64,000 bases of DNA from Apricaphanius iberus. Taxonomy: Eukaryota; Chordata; Actinopteri; Cyprinodontiformes; Aphaniidae. This document shows, piece after piece, positions 45,101-57,130 of the stretch (positions are counted from its first letter, which is position 1; each line of letters opens with the position of its first letter). The stretch is from positions 310,001 to 374,000 of the forward strand of contig JAPXFQ010001955.1 in assembly GCA_028564705.1 (NCBI GenBank), read 5' to 3'. The position numbers and the translations under genes are program-made. The notes under the pieces are model-generated. The model worked only from the letters and a program-made list of their open reading frames with translations. It searched no databases and had not been told where the DNA came from.

Positions 45101-45770
45101 TGGATGAGCGTCCACTTGTGATGAATAAAGATATCTCTGACACACCCACACACGCTCATTTTACCATACCAACTTTACTTATAAAAGACTAAAACAGCCA
45201 CAGATGGAATAGGGTAATGAACACAACTAAAATAATTAATATGAAGAAAAACAACAATTAAAATAGAAATATAAAATAAATAAAAGCAAATAAAAGAATC
45301 AAACACAAAAACAACAAATAACGAGTCTTGCTGGGTTGAATGCCAAAAATAAAGATTTTCTACCATGAGCAGAATAAATAAGAAACAAATGACTGACAAA
45401 ATAAACGCTAGGGAATAGTGTTTTCCACAATATCAGCAAATTATGTTCTCAAAACTACGTTAAAGTGGCCAAATAATGCTGTCTGAGTGAAGTATTATTA
45501 AAGGTAATTGTTAAGTATATATGATTTTGTTGGAGCAATTATATGACGCACAAGAATGCGGCATCTTTTCTTCGACCGGCTCCAACTGCCGACGCTTGCC
45601 ACATCCAATATGGCGCCGATGTTGACGTACAGCTCAACGCTGACTGAGGCGTCTACGTATATATGTCTATGTATTCACCGGTATAGGAGTATATTAAAAA
45701 TTCATATCATAACGAAAATAAATACCGGTTTTCGGTATGAACCGGTATACCGCTCAGGCCTAATTTATGT
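42200..45770. mobile_element. nested hAT-like element with perfect 8-bp duplication
   Basis: The element runs 42,208-45,762, starting TAGGGGTGGGCGGTATGG and ending CGGTATACCGCTCAGGCCTA. It is flanked by ATTTATGT at 42,200-42,207 and 45,763-45,770. The insertion splits the older hAT: the sequence before 42,200 and after 45,770 is contiguous in the related copy at 31,403. The same family occurs at 33,412-34,348. Its interior is largely occupied by further insertions. Confidence 0.8.
43759..45678. mobile_element. third-level insertion with about 100-bp inverted ends
   Basis: The ends ACATAGACATATATACGTAG (43,765) and the inverted CTACGTATATATGTCTATGT (to 45,672) pair. The subterminal sequence also pairs loosely across roughly 100 bases, including CGCCATATTGGATGTGG. 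The flank ATTCAC is present on both sides (43,759-43,764 and 45,673-45,678). The interior contains two L2 3' tails, at 44,330-44,490 (+) and 44,775-44,950 (-). Confidence 0.65.
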
Positions 45771-46527
45771 ATTCCAATGAAATAAAAAAAAACACATTTT
45801 AATAAAAAAAAAAAATCCCAAATAAAGTTGTAATATTAGTACAATCTCCTGTTAGAGGTTACCTTTAACAAGAAGTTAAATGTTGTGCAACCAAATCATA
45901 TGAATAAAGAAAAGAAAATACCAAAAAATATAAAACAAAATGTAACATTCACTTAATATAAAAAAGTGTTCTTCATTCTCAAAAAAACATTTACTTTGCT
46001 GCATTTTCTCTTGTTTCTGACATAAGATTTCCACACACAAAAAAGAGATAAACTGAGGGAGAGGCGCTGTTCATTCCAATAAAATTCTGCACATTTTTCT
46101 AGTTATTAGATGGCAACTTTGAATCCAACAAACTGGAGGAGCATTAAGTTAAAAAAATTGTATTCAAACAGGATGAGGCATTATTAAACCTGATAATCAA
46201 GAGTTCTTTGTCGGTTTGCTTTTGCAAGCACTTAAACAATGTTGTAGTAATGTCCACGATGGCTCCGTTTAGCAAGTAGTGCATTACTTTTGTTAACAAA
46301 CATGTTTACCGCGACCAAATAACACACACTCACATTTTGGGCTTTTGCTCATAATCAGTCTGTGCGCATTCCGACTCATTCTGCCAACACGGGTCACAAA
46401 TAAAAAACAACCAAACAGATAGAGACGCAGCTGTGTATGAGTACATGCCCTCTGCGTGGGGGTGTTTGGGTGATTTATAGGGTAAAATACATGGCGTTAG
46501 TAAAAAAGTTGAAAAATTACGGTGTTT

Positions 46528-46620
46528 AATCAACTGCTCCTGGATGCCGCTGTTTGAGGTGCTGGTGCATAGCCATCGTGCTTTTATAAGCAATTTCCAT
46601 TTTGCAAAGCCGGCAGACGA
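46528..46620 (-). pseudogene. BED zinc-finger exon remnant of a hAT transposase
   Basis: The minus strand reads [15 protein letters not shown], then [18 protein letters not shown] and a stop. C-x2-C followed by H-x4-H is the BED-type DNA-binding finger found at the N-terminus of many hAT transposases and ZBED proteins. Only this finger survives in the element. Confidence 0.7.
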
Positions 46621-46954
46621 CAAAATCGCTCCTTTTTATTTAAAATAGTTCCATAACTTACTCACTCATGCTGCAACTACTGGCTTCCGCCTTGTTTTGA
46701 AAGTGATGACGCATCGACGCACATTTTTTTGTGTCGACGTATTTTACGTGTCGACGTAATCGATTGGGTCGTCCCAGCCCTAATTGGAAACTTTCGTGGG
46801 TGTGGACTTGCTGTAAAGGGTGACAAAGCCTCTGTAAAGTCTTTTACTGGACATCCCACAGTGTGTCTGGCTCTGTTCTAACCAGCATTATTTTAACGTG
46901 TGAGGGCTACGTCAGCCGACCGTTCATACGGGTGAACACACACAAAAGCTTATC

Positions 46955-47565
46955 GTATTTTACAGCGCCGGCACTCCCTTTTTGTCATTACATACCAGTG
47001 GATCGCTTCTCCATTGAGGCTTCTTTTTACTAGAGACAGCTTTAACCTTAAGTGGCACAATCTTATCCATCATGTCTGAGATTTTGGATAGAAAATAATC
47101 TGTCAGTTTATTTACTGAAGGTGTGTTTGTGGACGTTGGTGATTCAGATAAGTTTGGAGTGTACATCAGTTTAAAGTTTTCATCTGAGTTTTCTTTAAGG
47201 AGGCGTTTTTTTTAACAGTGGTTTTACTCAGATTATGTATGTTGGCTTGGATGGTGCTTTCAAATGAAATGCAGAAATGAACAGATAATGCAATATCAGT
47301 TATGGCAGAAATGCAGAAATGAACAGATAATGCAATATCAGTTATGGCAATGCTAGATATATTTAAGTCTTTGCTAATAAGTAGGTCCAGAGTGTGTCCT
47401 TGGTTGTGCGTTGGCTCATTAATGTGTTGGGTTAGGTCAAAGTTATGAAGGCGTCATTTAGTGCTTTTGTTCCACTGTCTTGGGGTTTGTCAGTATGGAT
47501 GTTGAAATCTCCCACAATTGCTATCTGGTCGTAGTCTAGACATATTGCAGAGCAAAGGTCATTGA
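46955..47565 (-). pseudogene. L2-clade LINE endonuclease fragment
   Basis: The minus strand gives DLCSAICLDYDQIAIVGDFN with the GDFN motif of AP-endonucleases, then GTKALNDAF and HTLDLLISKDLNISSIAITD, and finally the linker NLSESPTSTNTPSVNKLTDY. Frameshifts break it. An exact 42-base tandem duplication lies inside (47,266-47,307 repeated at 47,308-47,349). Confidence 0.65.
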
Positions 47566-49441
47566 TAGGGCTGGGTATTGTTAGGAATGTCACAATTCGA
47601 TTACGATTCTTCAGACTTCGATTCGATTTCGATTCAATATTGATCTATTGGCTTCGATATCGATTCAATAATAAGTAAATATACAAGTAATTAAGTACTT
47701 ATGAATATTTTTCAATAATGTGTGCAGTATTATTAAAAATGTTTAAGAACAAACTGACCCCAGCGTTTCCTGTCATGGTTTATTTAGCAGAATAAGCAGT
47801 ACAATATTGTAAGTGTATTGAATACAAACCACAACTGTAACAAACAGATGCTTTTTTTAAAGCTCTAAAGTGTGTGTAATAGCAGAAAGTATTTCTTTCT
47901 TGCTATACATTCAAGTTAAAAAAATAAATGTAAACAGAAGCGCAAAATGTGCATCCTCATTAAACAAAAGTGCAACTTAAGACATTATCAGTACCAAGTC
48001 CTATTTTGTCAACACAAATAACACTGAAAAGCTGATCAGAGAACCTTTGACTTGTTTACTGAGCCTATGTGTACTAGGATACATAGCAACTATTGCTATT
48101 ATATAACTCAACATTTTAGTACAATATAATGTTGACTCTGAACCACCTGTTTTCAAACTAGTTGACAGTCAAGTTTTTGTTCAAAAAAAGCAGCTGGTCT
48201 ACATGCTCAGGCGTCAGTGCACTTCTCTGGGCTGTGACAATGTCACCAGCTGATGAGAAGACTCGCTTAGCTGGTACACTAATGCCAGGAATACAAAGGC
48301 ATTGCTTAGCTTGGCATGGCAAAAGGGGGAATTCCGCCTCATGTTCCTTCCACCAGCTGAGTGGATTAGTGCTGAGTGATACTGGTTTTACCTGTTTGTA
48401 CTTCATCACCTCATCATCTCTTGTTGTTTTCATGGAGTCTGTTTCTGGGGAATATGTCTGCCCAAGGAGATCTGCCAATGCACAATAATCTATTTTCTTC
48501 TTGGATGGGGGTCCAGGTTTCTCAGCTGGTTCCACTTCGTTGGCCTCTGCATACATTGGTCCACTCTGTTGAGAAAGCAAAGGAACTGTATTAAAGGAAC
48601 TTATTATTAATACATACAAGCATTATTAATAAGGTCCTTCAATTCAACTTTATTGTATTCATTTAATTTTTTACAGTAATTTGAAATTACTTTAAAAATA
48701 AAATGAATATAGGAAAGTAATAATATATTATGCTTTTATTCACAATATACAGTACTTACTGAACTTTCTTTAGTTGCCGCCAGTGTCTTGATGTTGTCAG
48801 TGAGTTGGGCGAAGACTTCCTCTCGCTCGTCATCTGTCAAAAAAGGCAGGGCCTTGAAGCGTGGGTCCAGGGCAGATGTTAGGTACAGTTTTCCATCAAG
48901 CCTGTGTACCTAAAAATATATACAATACATTTCTATTAATTTAAGAGAATTTATCATTATGTAATTAGTATAATACAAAACTGTCTTAGAATAAAGTGAC
49001 ATAATGATAACACATAAATACCTTTTCTGGAGATTCTGATGCATAGCAGATTTCATCTCCTTCACCATCACAGAGTCACTGGGAGCCGGATGCCTCACTA
49101 CTAGAAGTCTTGCTCTCAGAGGAGCGTTGACAGAGACAGTTGGGCTTCCTTCTTGAGACATGACTAAGGTGGCTTTCTTTAGTGGTTGCAGAGCCTGAGC
49201 AACAGCCTCTGCTGCAGTTATGTCGGCATCTGTAAGGTAGCTTAGATCTTGTTTCAGGTGAAAGTAGTGCAGCAGAGATAGCAGCTTGCTGTTCTAAAAA
49301 TCTTTCCACCATGTCCAATGCACTATTCCAATGCGTTGGTACATCGGTCCTTAACTTGTGCTGTGGCAAGTCCAGAACTTTCTGGGGTTTTTTTAGTTCG
49401 TGGCTAGCTATGGCATACATAAGAATTAATATATAAAACAA
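47566..49441 (-). pseudogene. hAT (ZBED-like) transposase remnant with its 3' terminus
   Basis: The element's 3' end TAGGGCTGGGTATTGTTAGG is at 47,566. Reading the minus strand from 49,441: KVLDLPQHKLRTDVPTHWNS and DMVERFLEQQAAISAALL; a frameshift to the region with MSQEGSPTVSVNAPL; then LYLTSALDPRFKALPFLTDD near 48,850; then the last exon 48,158-48,619 with the hAT dimerisation domain (NPLSWWKEHEAEFPLL, CIPGISVPAKRVFSSAGDIV, LTPEHVDQLLFLNKNL). The family normally has SAERVFS where this copy has PAKRVFS. Frameshifts and gaps between blocks make it inactive. The 5' half is cut off by the LINE that starts at about 49,441. Confidence 0.8.
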
Positions 49442-51500
49442 ACTATAAAATAATACAAAAATAGATCAGCTCTATTAAAATCAAATAGAATTACAGATGA
49501 ATGGATGTTGCAATGAATAGGCTTGTTTAAACAGATAGGTTTTGAGTCCATATTTGAAAAGAGGGAATGAGTCCATGTTTCTGAGATGAGGTGTGAGTGC
49601 GTTCCAAAGGCGGGGAGCAGGGCGGCTGAATGCTCTGCTCCCTATTGTCATGAGACGGGCAGGTGGGACAAACAGGTGTAATGTGGAGGAGGATCTAAGC
49701 GAGCAGGATGGAGTGGAAGCATGGAGAAGGTCAGATAGATAAGGGGGGGAGAGATTGTGAATAGCTTTGAATGTCAGCAGGAGGACCGTGAATTGGATAC
49801 GGAACTGAATAGGGAGCCAGTGGAGCTGCTGGATAACAGGAGTGATGGATGGAGGGGGTTTGGGTAATGATTCTGGCAGCTGAGTTCTGGACTAGTTGAA
49901 GTTTACGGAGGGATTTGTGAGGGAGGCCAAAGAGAAGTGAGTTGCAATAGTCTAAACGGGAGGTGACAAGGCTGTGGACAAGAATGGCAGCAGAGAGAGG
50001 GGTAAGGGAGGGGCGGAGACGATTAATATTACGTAAATGGAAGTAGGCTGACCGGGTGATGTTATTGATGTGTGATTAAAATGATAGTGTGCTATCAAGG
50101 ATGACACCCAGACTCTTAACCTGAGGGGAAGGTGACACAGAGGAGTTATCAACTGAGATGGAAAAACTGTTAGTTTTGGATAATGTGGATTTGGTGCCAG
50201 TGAGGAGAACCTCTGTTTTATCACTGTTAAGTTTGAGGAAATTGAGGGTAAACCAGGATTTTATTTCAGCAATGCAATCGGTGAGGGTAGTGGGTGAAAG
50301 AGTGTGTGGTGAGGTAGAGCTGGGTGTCGTCGGGTGTTGGAAATCAACATTGAATTTACGGAGAATATTACCAAGTGGAAGAAGGTAAATAATAAAAAGA
50401 AGGGGTCCCAGAACAGAGCCCTGGGGCACACCTGTAGAGACGGGGGAGGGAGTTGATTTGAATGATTTAAGCTGAATGAACTGAGTGCGGCCAGAGAGGT
50501 AGGATATGAGCCATTTTAGTGGAGTATGGGTAATGCCAATCAATGACAGTCTATTGAGGAGGGTGGTGTGACAGATGGTGTCAAAGGCCGCACTCAGGTC
50601 AAGGAGAATGAGGATGGTGAGTAGTCTAGAATCAACTGCTATGAGGAGGTCGTTGGTGATTTTCACAAGTGCCGTTTCAGTGCTGTAAAGTGGGCGGAAA
50701 CCCGATTGGAATTGTTCATAGAGATTATTGTGAGAAAGATGAGAAAGGATTTGATTGGCAACTGTTTTTTCAAGAATTTTGGAAATATAAGGTAGGTTGG
50801 ATATAGGACAAAGGTTGTTGTAATTGGAGGGGTCAGTGCCAGGCTTTTTCAATATAGGTGTAATGAGAGCAGTTTTGAAGGATGTGGGGACAGTTCCAGT
50901 GGTGAGAGGAGTGAATCATGAGAGCGATGATGGGGAGCAGAGAAGGGAGGCAGGATTTGACAAGATATGTAGGTAGTGGGTCGAGTTGACATGTGGATGG
51001 TTTCCTGAATGAGTTTGGTAAGTTCTGAGAGAGAGGGCAGGTGAAAAGAAAAGAGTGTGTGAGTAGGTGGATGAAAGTCAGCAAAGGTGTGGAGTTGGTG
51101 TGGAATGGAATCAAGGTGCTGAGGAATATTGTTGATTTTAGCAGTAAAGAATGACCTGATGGAGTTACAGAGGAAATTTGAATAGAAATGGGGAGGCAAA
51201 GATTCCTGAGGTTGGGTGATATTGTTTAAAATAGTGAAAAGTGACTTTGAGTTTCCATGATTAGCGGTGATTAAACTGGAGTAGTAATGGGTTTTGGTGG
51301 CGGCAATGGAGTCCTTGTAATGCAAAATATGGTTATTGTACAGTTCTTTGTGTATGGTGAGACCAGTTTTCCTATACAGTTGTTCCAATTGTCGTCCTTT
51401 TGCTTTCATGAGTCGAAGATCAGCGGTGAACCAGGGGGCTGAGACAGTGAATGAAACAGGTCGAGTTTTTAACGGAGCGAGGGAGTTGAGAATATTTAAT
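49442..51500 (-). pseudogene. L2-clade LINE, nearly full reverse transcriptase and 3' end
   Basis: The minus strand carries an almost complete RT: HYKDSIAATKTHYYSSLI upstream, [80 protein letters not shown] and [16 protein letters not shown]. The C-terminus follows to PLFKYGLKTYLFKQAYSL near 49,530. The catalytic YADD box is destroyed: the sequence runs NVDF into a shifted frame where only [11 protein letters not shown] codons remain. A second frameshift lies near 50,850. The open pieces are 50,076-50,852 (258 codons) and 50,849-51,409 (186 codons). Confidence 0.8.
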
Positions 51501-51859
51501 AATTGATTTTCCTGATCGTGATCTTATGTTTTGTATAGCTGCGTTATTTCTTTCCAAGATTGAGAGATTAAGTTTGCATGGTGTTTATATTTAGATTTCT
51601 TTCAGTTAATGAGAGATAATTTTTGCAATGTATTATTATTAGTTCTGTACTGCTCTGTTATTTGTAGTTTTATTGTGTGAACAACTCATATTTATAATAA
51701 CTGGTATTTTACTATCAAGAGAATGAGAATGACCGAGAAATAAGAAATAAAAAATAAGAAATAAGAAATAAAATAGAAATAAAGAGGAAAATAAGTAGAG
51801 TATGGGCGAGCGGTCAGGGGGAAGAGAGCAGGAGGAGAGGAAAAACACATCCTGCTACT

Positions 51860-52220
51860 TCGACAGTCAATAGTGGCTATATCGTGCAAAATCAAGTTTT
51901 TGGAGTTTTCAAACATCTGGTAATGTAATGTTCTCATAAAAACCCCCACCAGAGTGGTTTTTGGCTTAAATCACGCATGTATGAGTAATCCTCCTGAATT
52001 CTCTGAGCAGCTGCCCCTCCCACTCCTACAAATCGAGGTGCAGGAGGCGGGTTTATAGAGTAATGAGCCATTTCACTTCGTTGTCTAACATTAACTACAG
52101 GATACAAGTTAAATTTCAGGACAAATTAATACTGTATAACACCAACTGTAACATTATATCATATATATGTTTATCCCAGAAATTGAAAGCTGTAAAATAG
52201 CATGATACAGCCCATTTAAC
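51860..52220. repeat. dispersed DNA-transposon-like repeat
   Basis: GGCTATATCGTGCAAAATCA .. GCTGTAAAATAGCATGATACAGCCC has roughly inverted ends and matches 36,757-37,000. It is non-coding. Confidence 0.5.
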
Positions 52221-52554
52221 ATTTTAGAAAACTCCAGATGGGAAGGGATAATAGGGAGTTTGGTATCGCCCAATTTTATAGAGAGCTATCATGCTGCTCA
52301 AATAAGCCTATAGTAAATAGATGTGATGTAAAATATGTTTTAAAATGATAGAATATTGAGCAAGTGATACCTAGAAAAGTGATTTTGGGTGTTGTTTCAT
52401 TGATTGATACAGTAAACATTTTAACCAAGTAGGTAAAGTGTGGGGATTGGGCTAAGAGTAATTTGGAAATGCAAATTAAACATCAGTGGCCTGGTTATAA
52501 CACTTTCTGTACATACAATTGAGTGATATATATTTTTAAATTAAAAGCATACTG

Positions 52555-54622
52555 TTGTCTACCGAGCCTGGAAGGGGTCAGGTGCAGAAATAATTTTGAG
52601 AAGTAAAAATCAGTTACCTCGGTGTATTAATCCGCGCGCACGGATTCGTAATCCATTCCCTTGATTTATTAAACCGTGTGCACTGATTCATAATCCCTTC
52701 CTTCGGTTTATTAAGTCATGCACACCGATTCATAATCTGTTCCTTCCGTTTATTCAACTGTGTGAGACGTGATGGGGGTGTCCTGTTTGATTAATAATGT
52801 GTCCTGGCCATTTAGCTATCAAGTTGCACCTTTGGCTGATTAGTTATCGAACATGACTTTTATCGGGTCAAGGGTTGCGTTAATCGAATAGTTTCCGTAT
52901 TTTACTTTTTTTTTTAGAAGAGTGACGTAAAAATCTGAAGACTGTCTGGCATTTTTACAGATTAATATTCACACCTCCCTCTGACCGCTTTAAGTAATGC
53001 ACATATTTTTTTTTTCCAACTCTGTGCTATAACTCCAACTCTAAAAATTCCATTCACTATTTATTTCATTTCTCCTTATAGTGTCGCGGATGTCTGGTGC
53101 ATATCTCCAGCCGTTATTCGGCGAGAGGCAGGGTCCACCCTGGTCAGTTCCCCAGTCCGCCCATCCCAGTGCGCCCGATTGGACGCGGTCCATAGAGCCT
53201 GATGTATGCCAAAAACATAGCTGTTTTAATTGCAGGCTTTCCACTGGTACTTTGCGAGTCATGAAAAGGCTTGTTCTGAGAGTCTTTGACTTCTGCTCGC
53301 GTCAACAAAAGAAATGTTTTTACTCATGTTAAAACGTTTTGTCAGAAGTGAGTAATGTAATTACAGTCTCCAGTGTGGGAGTGAAGCACAGATTCTGCTT
53401 CCAGATCAACAGCTAAACCCCATTAGGGGTGATCTATTCTGTCCGAGGCAGAAATCCAAAACTTACGACAATAACTTCTGCAACAATCTATTAGTTTGTT
53501 AGATTATAGTATTTGCGTTCAATGCCATCAGGAACTGCATCAGGTATTCTAATAACAAGCGCAAGCGTTTAATTTCTTCTTTATGTGTCGTTCTCTGGCC
53601 AGGTTGTTTTGATTGAATACTACTTAATAGATACTATTGAATATGTATTAACTTGTCAGATGATTGCTGGAGACAGGCATCCTGTCAACCCCCACCCCCT
53701 TGCATGGTATTTAAAATTTGACTGATAAAAATAGATTCTGACCAGATTTTTTTTTTTAACCCTGCTGGTCAAAATGACGGACGAAAAAAATGTCTAGCGC
53801 AACCTCTGCATCCGGTAGTCAGGATCACATCCCACCCTGCCCCTCATTGTGCAACATACCTCACATGTATTATTTTGGGTTCCCGCAGGAAAGTAGACTA
53901 TACACATAGTTTTTTAGCCACTTACAGAGCCCAGCAGGGTCCATGCACAACAAATGCAAAAAAAAATTTTTTAAGACAAACCGATCGCAAAATTTGTTGC
54001 ATGACTGAAGAAATGGGACAAAAATCGCATGGTGTATTGCCCCCTGGAATACAGGCACAGCCCTGCACATCTGTGCATAGATGCATGGAGCAGGTGGCGC
54101 AGCATAAATACCTTGCATTAAGGAAATAGGAGTCTATGAGTCAGTACTTTGTGAGTCTTTATTGAACGGAACGTTAATCTTTGCAAAGAATGCTACTACC
54201 ATCACACATAAAGAAACTGTAAGATAGTAGAATACCAGTCAGTTCGCAAACTAATTATGAAAATACCACTGGGAGCATAAGTGAATTCCATACATGCACT
54301 GTTTAAAAAATTTCCACAGTTTTTTTAAGCGGTGGGGACAAAACTTTGATTTATACATATTTCCGGGGAAATGTTCCTGGTTTAAACCACGCCTATGTTT
54401 AAGTCGAGCGCACTTACCAGTCAACCAGAGGAGTGACTTAATGGCCAAATAGCCAGGGCACATTATCAGTCAGGCAGGACTCCCCACACCGTCACACATA
54501 GTTTAATAAACCCAGGGAACAAATTAAGAATCTTTCTGCACAGTTTAGTAAACCGAGGGTATAGATTCTTAACCCTCAAAAGTATTTCTGCACCTGACCC
54601 GTGCCGGGCTCCGTAGTTGTCT
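52555..54622. mobile_element. inverted-repeat element with subterminal 42-bp tandem repeats
   Basis: The element runs about 52,561-54,616. The left end ACCGAGCCTGGAAGGGGTCA and the right-end complement CTACGGAGCCCGGCACGGGT share GGGTCAGGTGCAGAAATA. TTGTCT stands on both sides (52,555-52,560 and 54,617-54,622). Just inside the left end is an array with an exact 42-base period (about 52,624-52,770, three copies plus a part); about two related units lie inverted near 54,490-54,580. Frames at 53,041-53,332 and 53,870-54,129 have no motif. The superfamily is unknown. Confidence 0.65.
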
Positions 54623-54944
54623 GAATAACAATGGGCTTGTTAAAAGGATTTATGGAATATAGCATTCTGAAAAATACAGAACTATATCTTCTCTTTATCA
54701 ACACCTAATGGGGAAGAGAGGTAGTAACAGTCTGGAGGTGAAACAGAAATGGGTGAAACAGAAATGGGGAAAATAATATTTCAGGACAGGAATGGGTAAA
54801 TATATGGAGAACTCAAAAATCAACCACTTCATCACTATTTAAAGAGAACAATGCTTGAAAAAATGTAATTAGATTTTTTATATCTCCTAAAATTCCAGCT
54901 AAATATGTGTCCAAAGTTCAACATTGCTGGAGAGACTATAGAGA

Positions 54945-55592
54945 TGTTAAAGAGTAACTCAACACCCCACCAGTGTATAACCCCGCCCACATTTATTTTT
55001 GAAAAACGGCTCAAAAGAAGGCGTTGCCTGGTGGACCAGGAAAAACGCGGGGGGAATACTGGCTGTGCGTGGTCTGGGCTGTGACTGACTGGCAGGCAGC
55101 AGTGCAGAGTCACAGACGGCCAGAAAGGTGGAGAGAGCCACAGCAACGCGGGCTCCTTTGCCTCAAAGGGAAATAATCTGTAGGTTGAGTTTTTCTCCAG
55201 TTCTGTGGAGTAGTTGAGTGGCTCCGAGTCATATCATTTCGGGCCGATGTCTTGTTCTCAAGAACAGGTGCCAAACCTGTAGCGGCATCGCAGCATAGAA
55301 TGAGCGCCATCTCGGAGTGGTACATTGTTTTACCAAATCTAATGCTAAATATCGATTAGCTCAAGTAATTTCGTGTGATTCTGCCTTGACAGGCGCACCT
55401 GCAGCCACTGTACGCCATTGTCTGCAGCAGAAAATGTGTTGCAGAGATGCCCGGTATAAAGTATCCAGGCATGACGAGAAAATCATTCAGGAATGTGCAA
55501 AAAAAAAGAAACACCATCACAATTATTCCATTAAAAACGAACTCTTAGCCCAGATTTTATTTTCCATTCACTGATGTTAGTTATCCTTTATC
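54945..55592. mobile_element. possible short DNA element
   Basis: A left TTAAAGAGTAACTCAACACC and a right-end complement TAAAGGATAACTAACATCAG are similar inverted ends about 640 bases apart. The interior is GC-richer than its surroundings. No duplication or coding motif was established. Confidence 0.35.
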
Positions 55593-57130
55593 ATTACGTT
55601 TATCATAGGTAATGAGAAAATGTCAGTAAGTAGGGGTAACCATCTGCATAACGGAACACTCAGGTTTTGTGCTGCAAGGGACTGCATCTTGGTTCTGGCA
55701 ATAATGAGCCTGAGATGGGATTGTGTCAGTTTACCTTGTGGACCTGTTATACCTTCAAAACCCCAGCTCAGCTAATCAGAAGACAATATGTGGGCAAATG
55801 GATTTATGTTTGGTGCTTCTTCCAACATGTTTCATCATAAACAGCTTCTTGAATTGAAACAATGAAATTCCACAAATGTGCAGAGTACTTTCCCTTCAAT
55901 CATTCTCTAAATGCATTTGGTTGTGCACGAAAATGCACGTAGGATGCTTAAAGATTCTCTATACTAGATACTAGAATATTCTGACCCATTCTGACTTTTA
56001 CTGATATTGTATCAGCTCTGTCCAAATTCCAGTGAGACTTTAAATAGGTAGTCCCCTGAAAACTAAACACCGTAGACATAACAAAATGTTTTGTATTTAT
56101 AGTTTTTTTTTTCTGATTAGCTAATTATACTTTGTGAGTTATTTTAGTCCCATGTGAACAGTTATATTAAGGATTTTACTAGTATGGCAGAATGAAGCTA
56201 GATCAAATAAATCTGTGTAGTAATAGATCCAAACCCACAGCACTGTTTAGTATTGAATTGTTCTATTTCCAGAATAACAGTGTGCTCTGCTAACAACACA
56301 AAACCACCTTGTGTGAGCAGAAAGGAATAACCATGTGACCCCAGCAGTGCATGCTCTTGTTACTGTAGCTCCAGTCTGTTTTCTGCCCTCAGTTCGCAGC
56401 TTCACACATGTGACTGAGCCCAACTATCAAGACATGTGACAGCACTAAGTGGGTCAAAACCATCTGTGAAATTATGCCATTCTCTGTGGCTCTCGCTTAC
56501 ATTAGCATTTCAGCTCAAGGGAGCAGATCTGATTAACTCTGTGTCCTTCCCTCTGTCTTATCACCTCTCCAATAGAAGAAATATTATCTTCAAATAAAAA
56601 CAGTCATGTTTCTCAAGACCCCGTATAGCAGCTTTGATTAATATCACACACAAAGACTGGCCATCTGCACCAGTGCACTCATATGCAGGAAGTCTTATTC
56701 TGGAGTTTCAACACAATAAGCTACATTACAGATGGGAAGTGTGGTAGTGGTGTTTTATTATGGTTTATTGTGTGACCTAGATTTTACTTGAACTTTGTTT
56801 CAGTTATCAGGATTGCTGTCGAGTTCTATTAGAAGTTTTCAGAAGAGTTTAATTGTCATGGATGTTTTTAGGGAGGAAGCTACTACCCACAGTGGCTCTG
56901 ACCATGTTCTGTTAATTATTAATAGATGGCATTTTTATTAAACCTCCAGGAAATTATAATTCCATCTTTAGTATCAGGTCGCTGCTTTGGCTATGAATAA
57001 TGAGACGAGCTTCAGTTTTTACTGTAATAGGCGTACCATAAAGAGTGGATAACATATTTAATCAAATTTTTACCCACGTTTTACTCAGGTCCATTTAACA
57101 TTTTTCAGTCCTTCATCCAAAAGCAGAATT
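55593..57130. other. pik3cb intron 3 stretch, nothing recognised
   Basis: No repeats or coding motifs were noticed. The sequence looks more like unique intron than its neighbours. Confidence 0.4.

Larger units (their letters stand above)
42034..46790 (-). mobile_element. hAT element with perfect 8-bp target duplication
   Basis: The element runs 42,042-46,782, starting TAGGGCTGGGCAAAACAATT and ending GTCGTCCCAGCCCTA. The flanks are ATTGGAAA at 42,034-42,041 and an identical ATTGGAAA at 46,783-46,790. Removing the nested element at 42,208-45,762 and its duplication leaves about 1.18 kb. A minus-strand BED zinc-finger exon remains at about 46,528-46,620, so the parent was a BED-type hAT transposon. 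Confidence 0.85.

Noticed and set aside
48158..48619. Host ZBED gene
   Set aside because: The frame has good hAT dimerisation motifs, but adjacent exons are frameshifted, a hAT terminus lies 600 bases downstream and a LINE truncates the 5' half.
52624..52770. CRISPR-like array
   Set aside because: The 42-base units are contiguous without spacers, drift between copies and lie at a transposon end in a vertebrate-type genome.
53041..53340. Possible next pik3cb exon after a CTCCTTATAG acceptor-like site
   Set aside because: The translation does not resemble the p110-beta Ras-binding domain, and the stretch lies inside the inverted-repeat element at 52,561-54,616.
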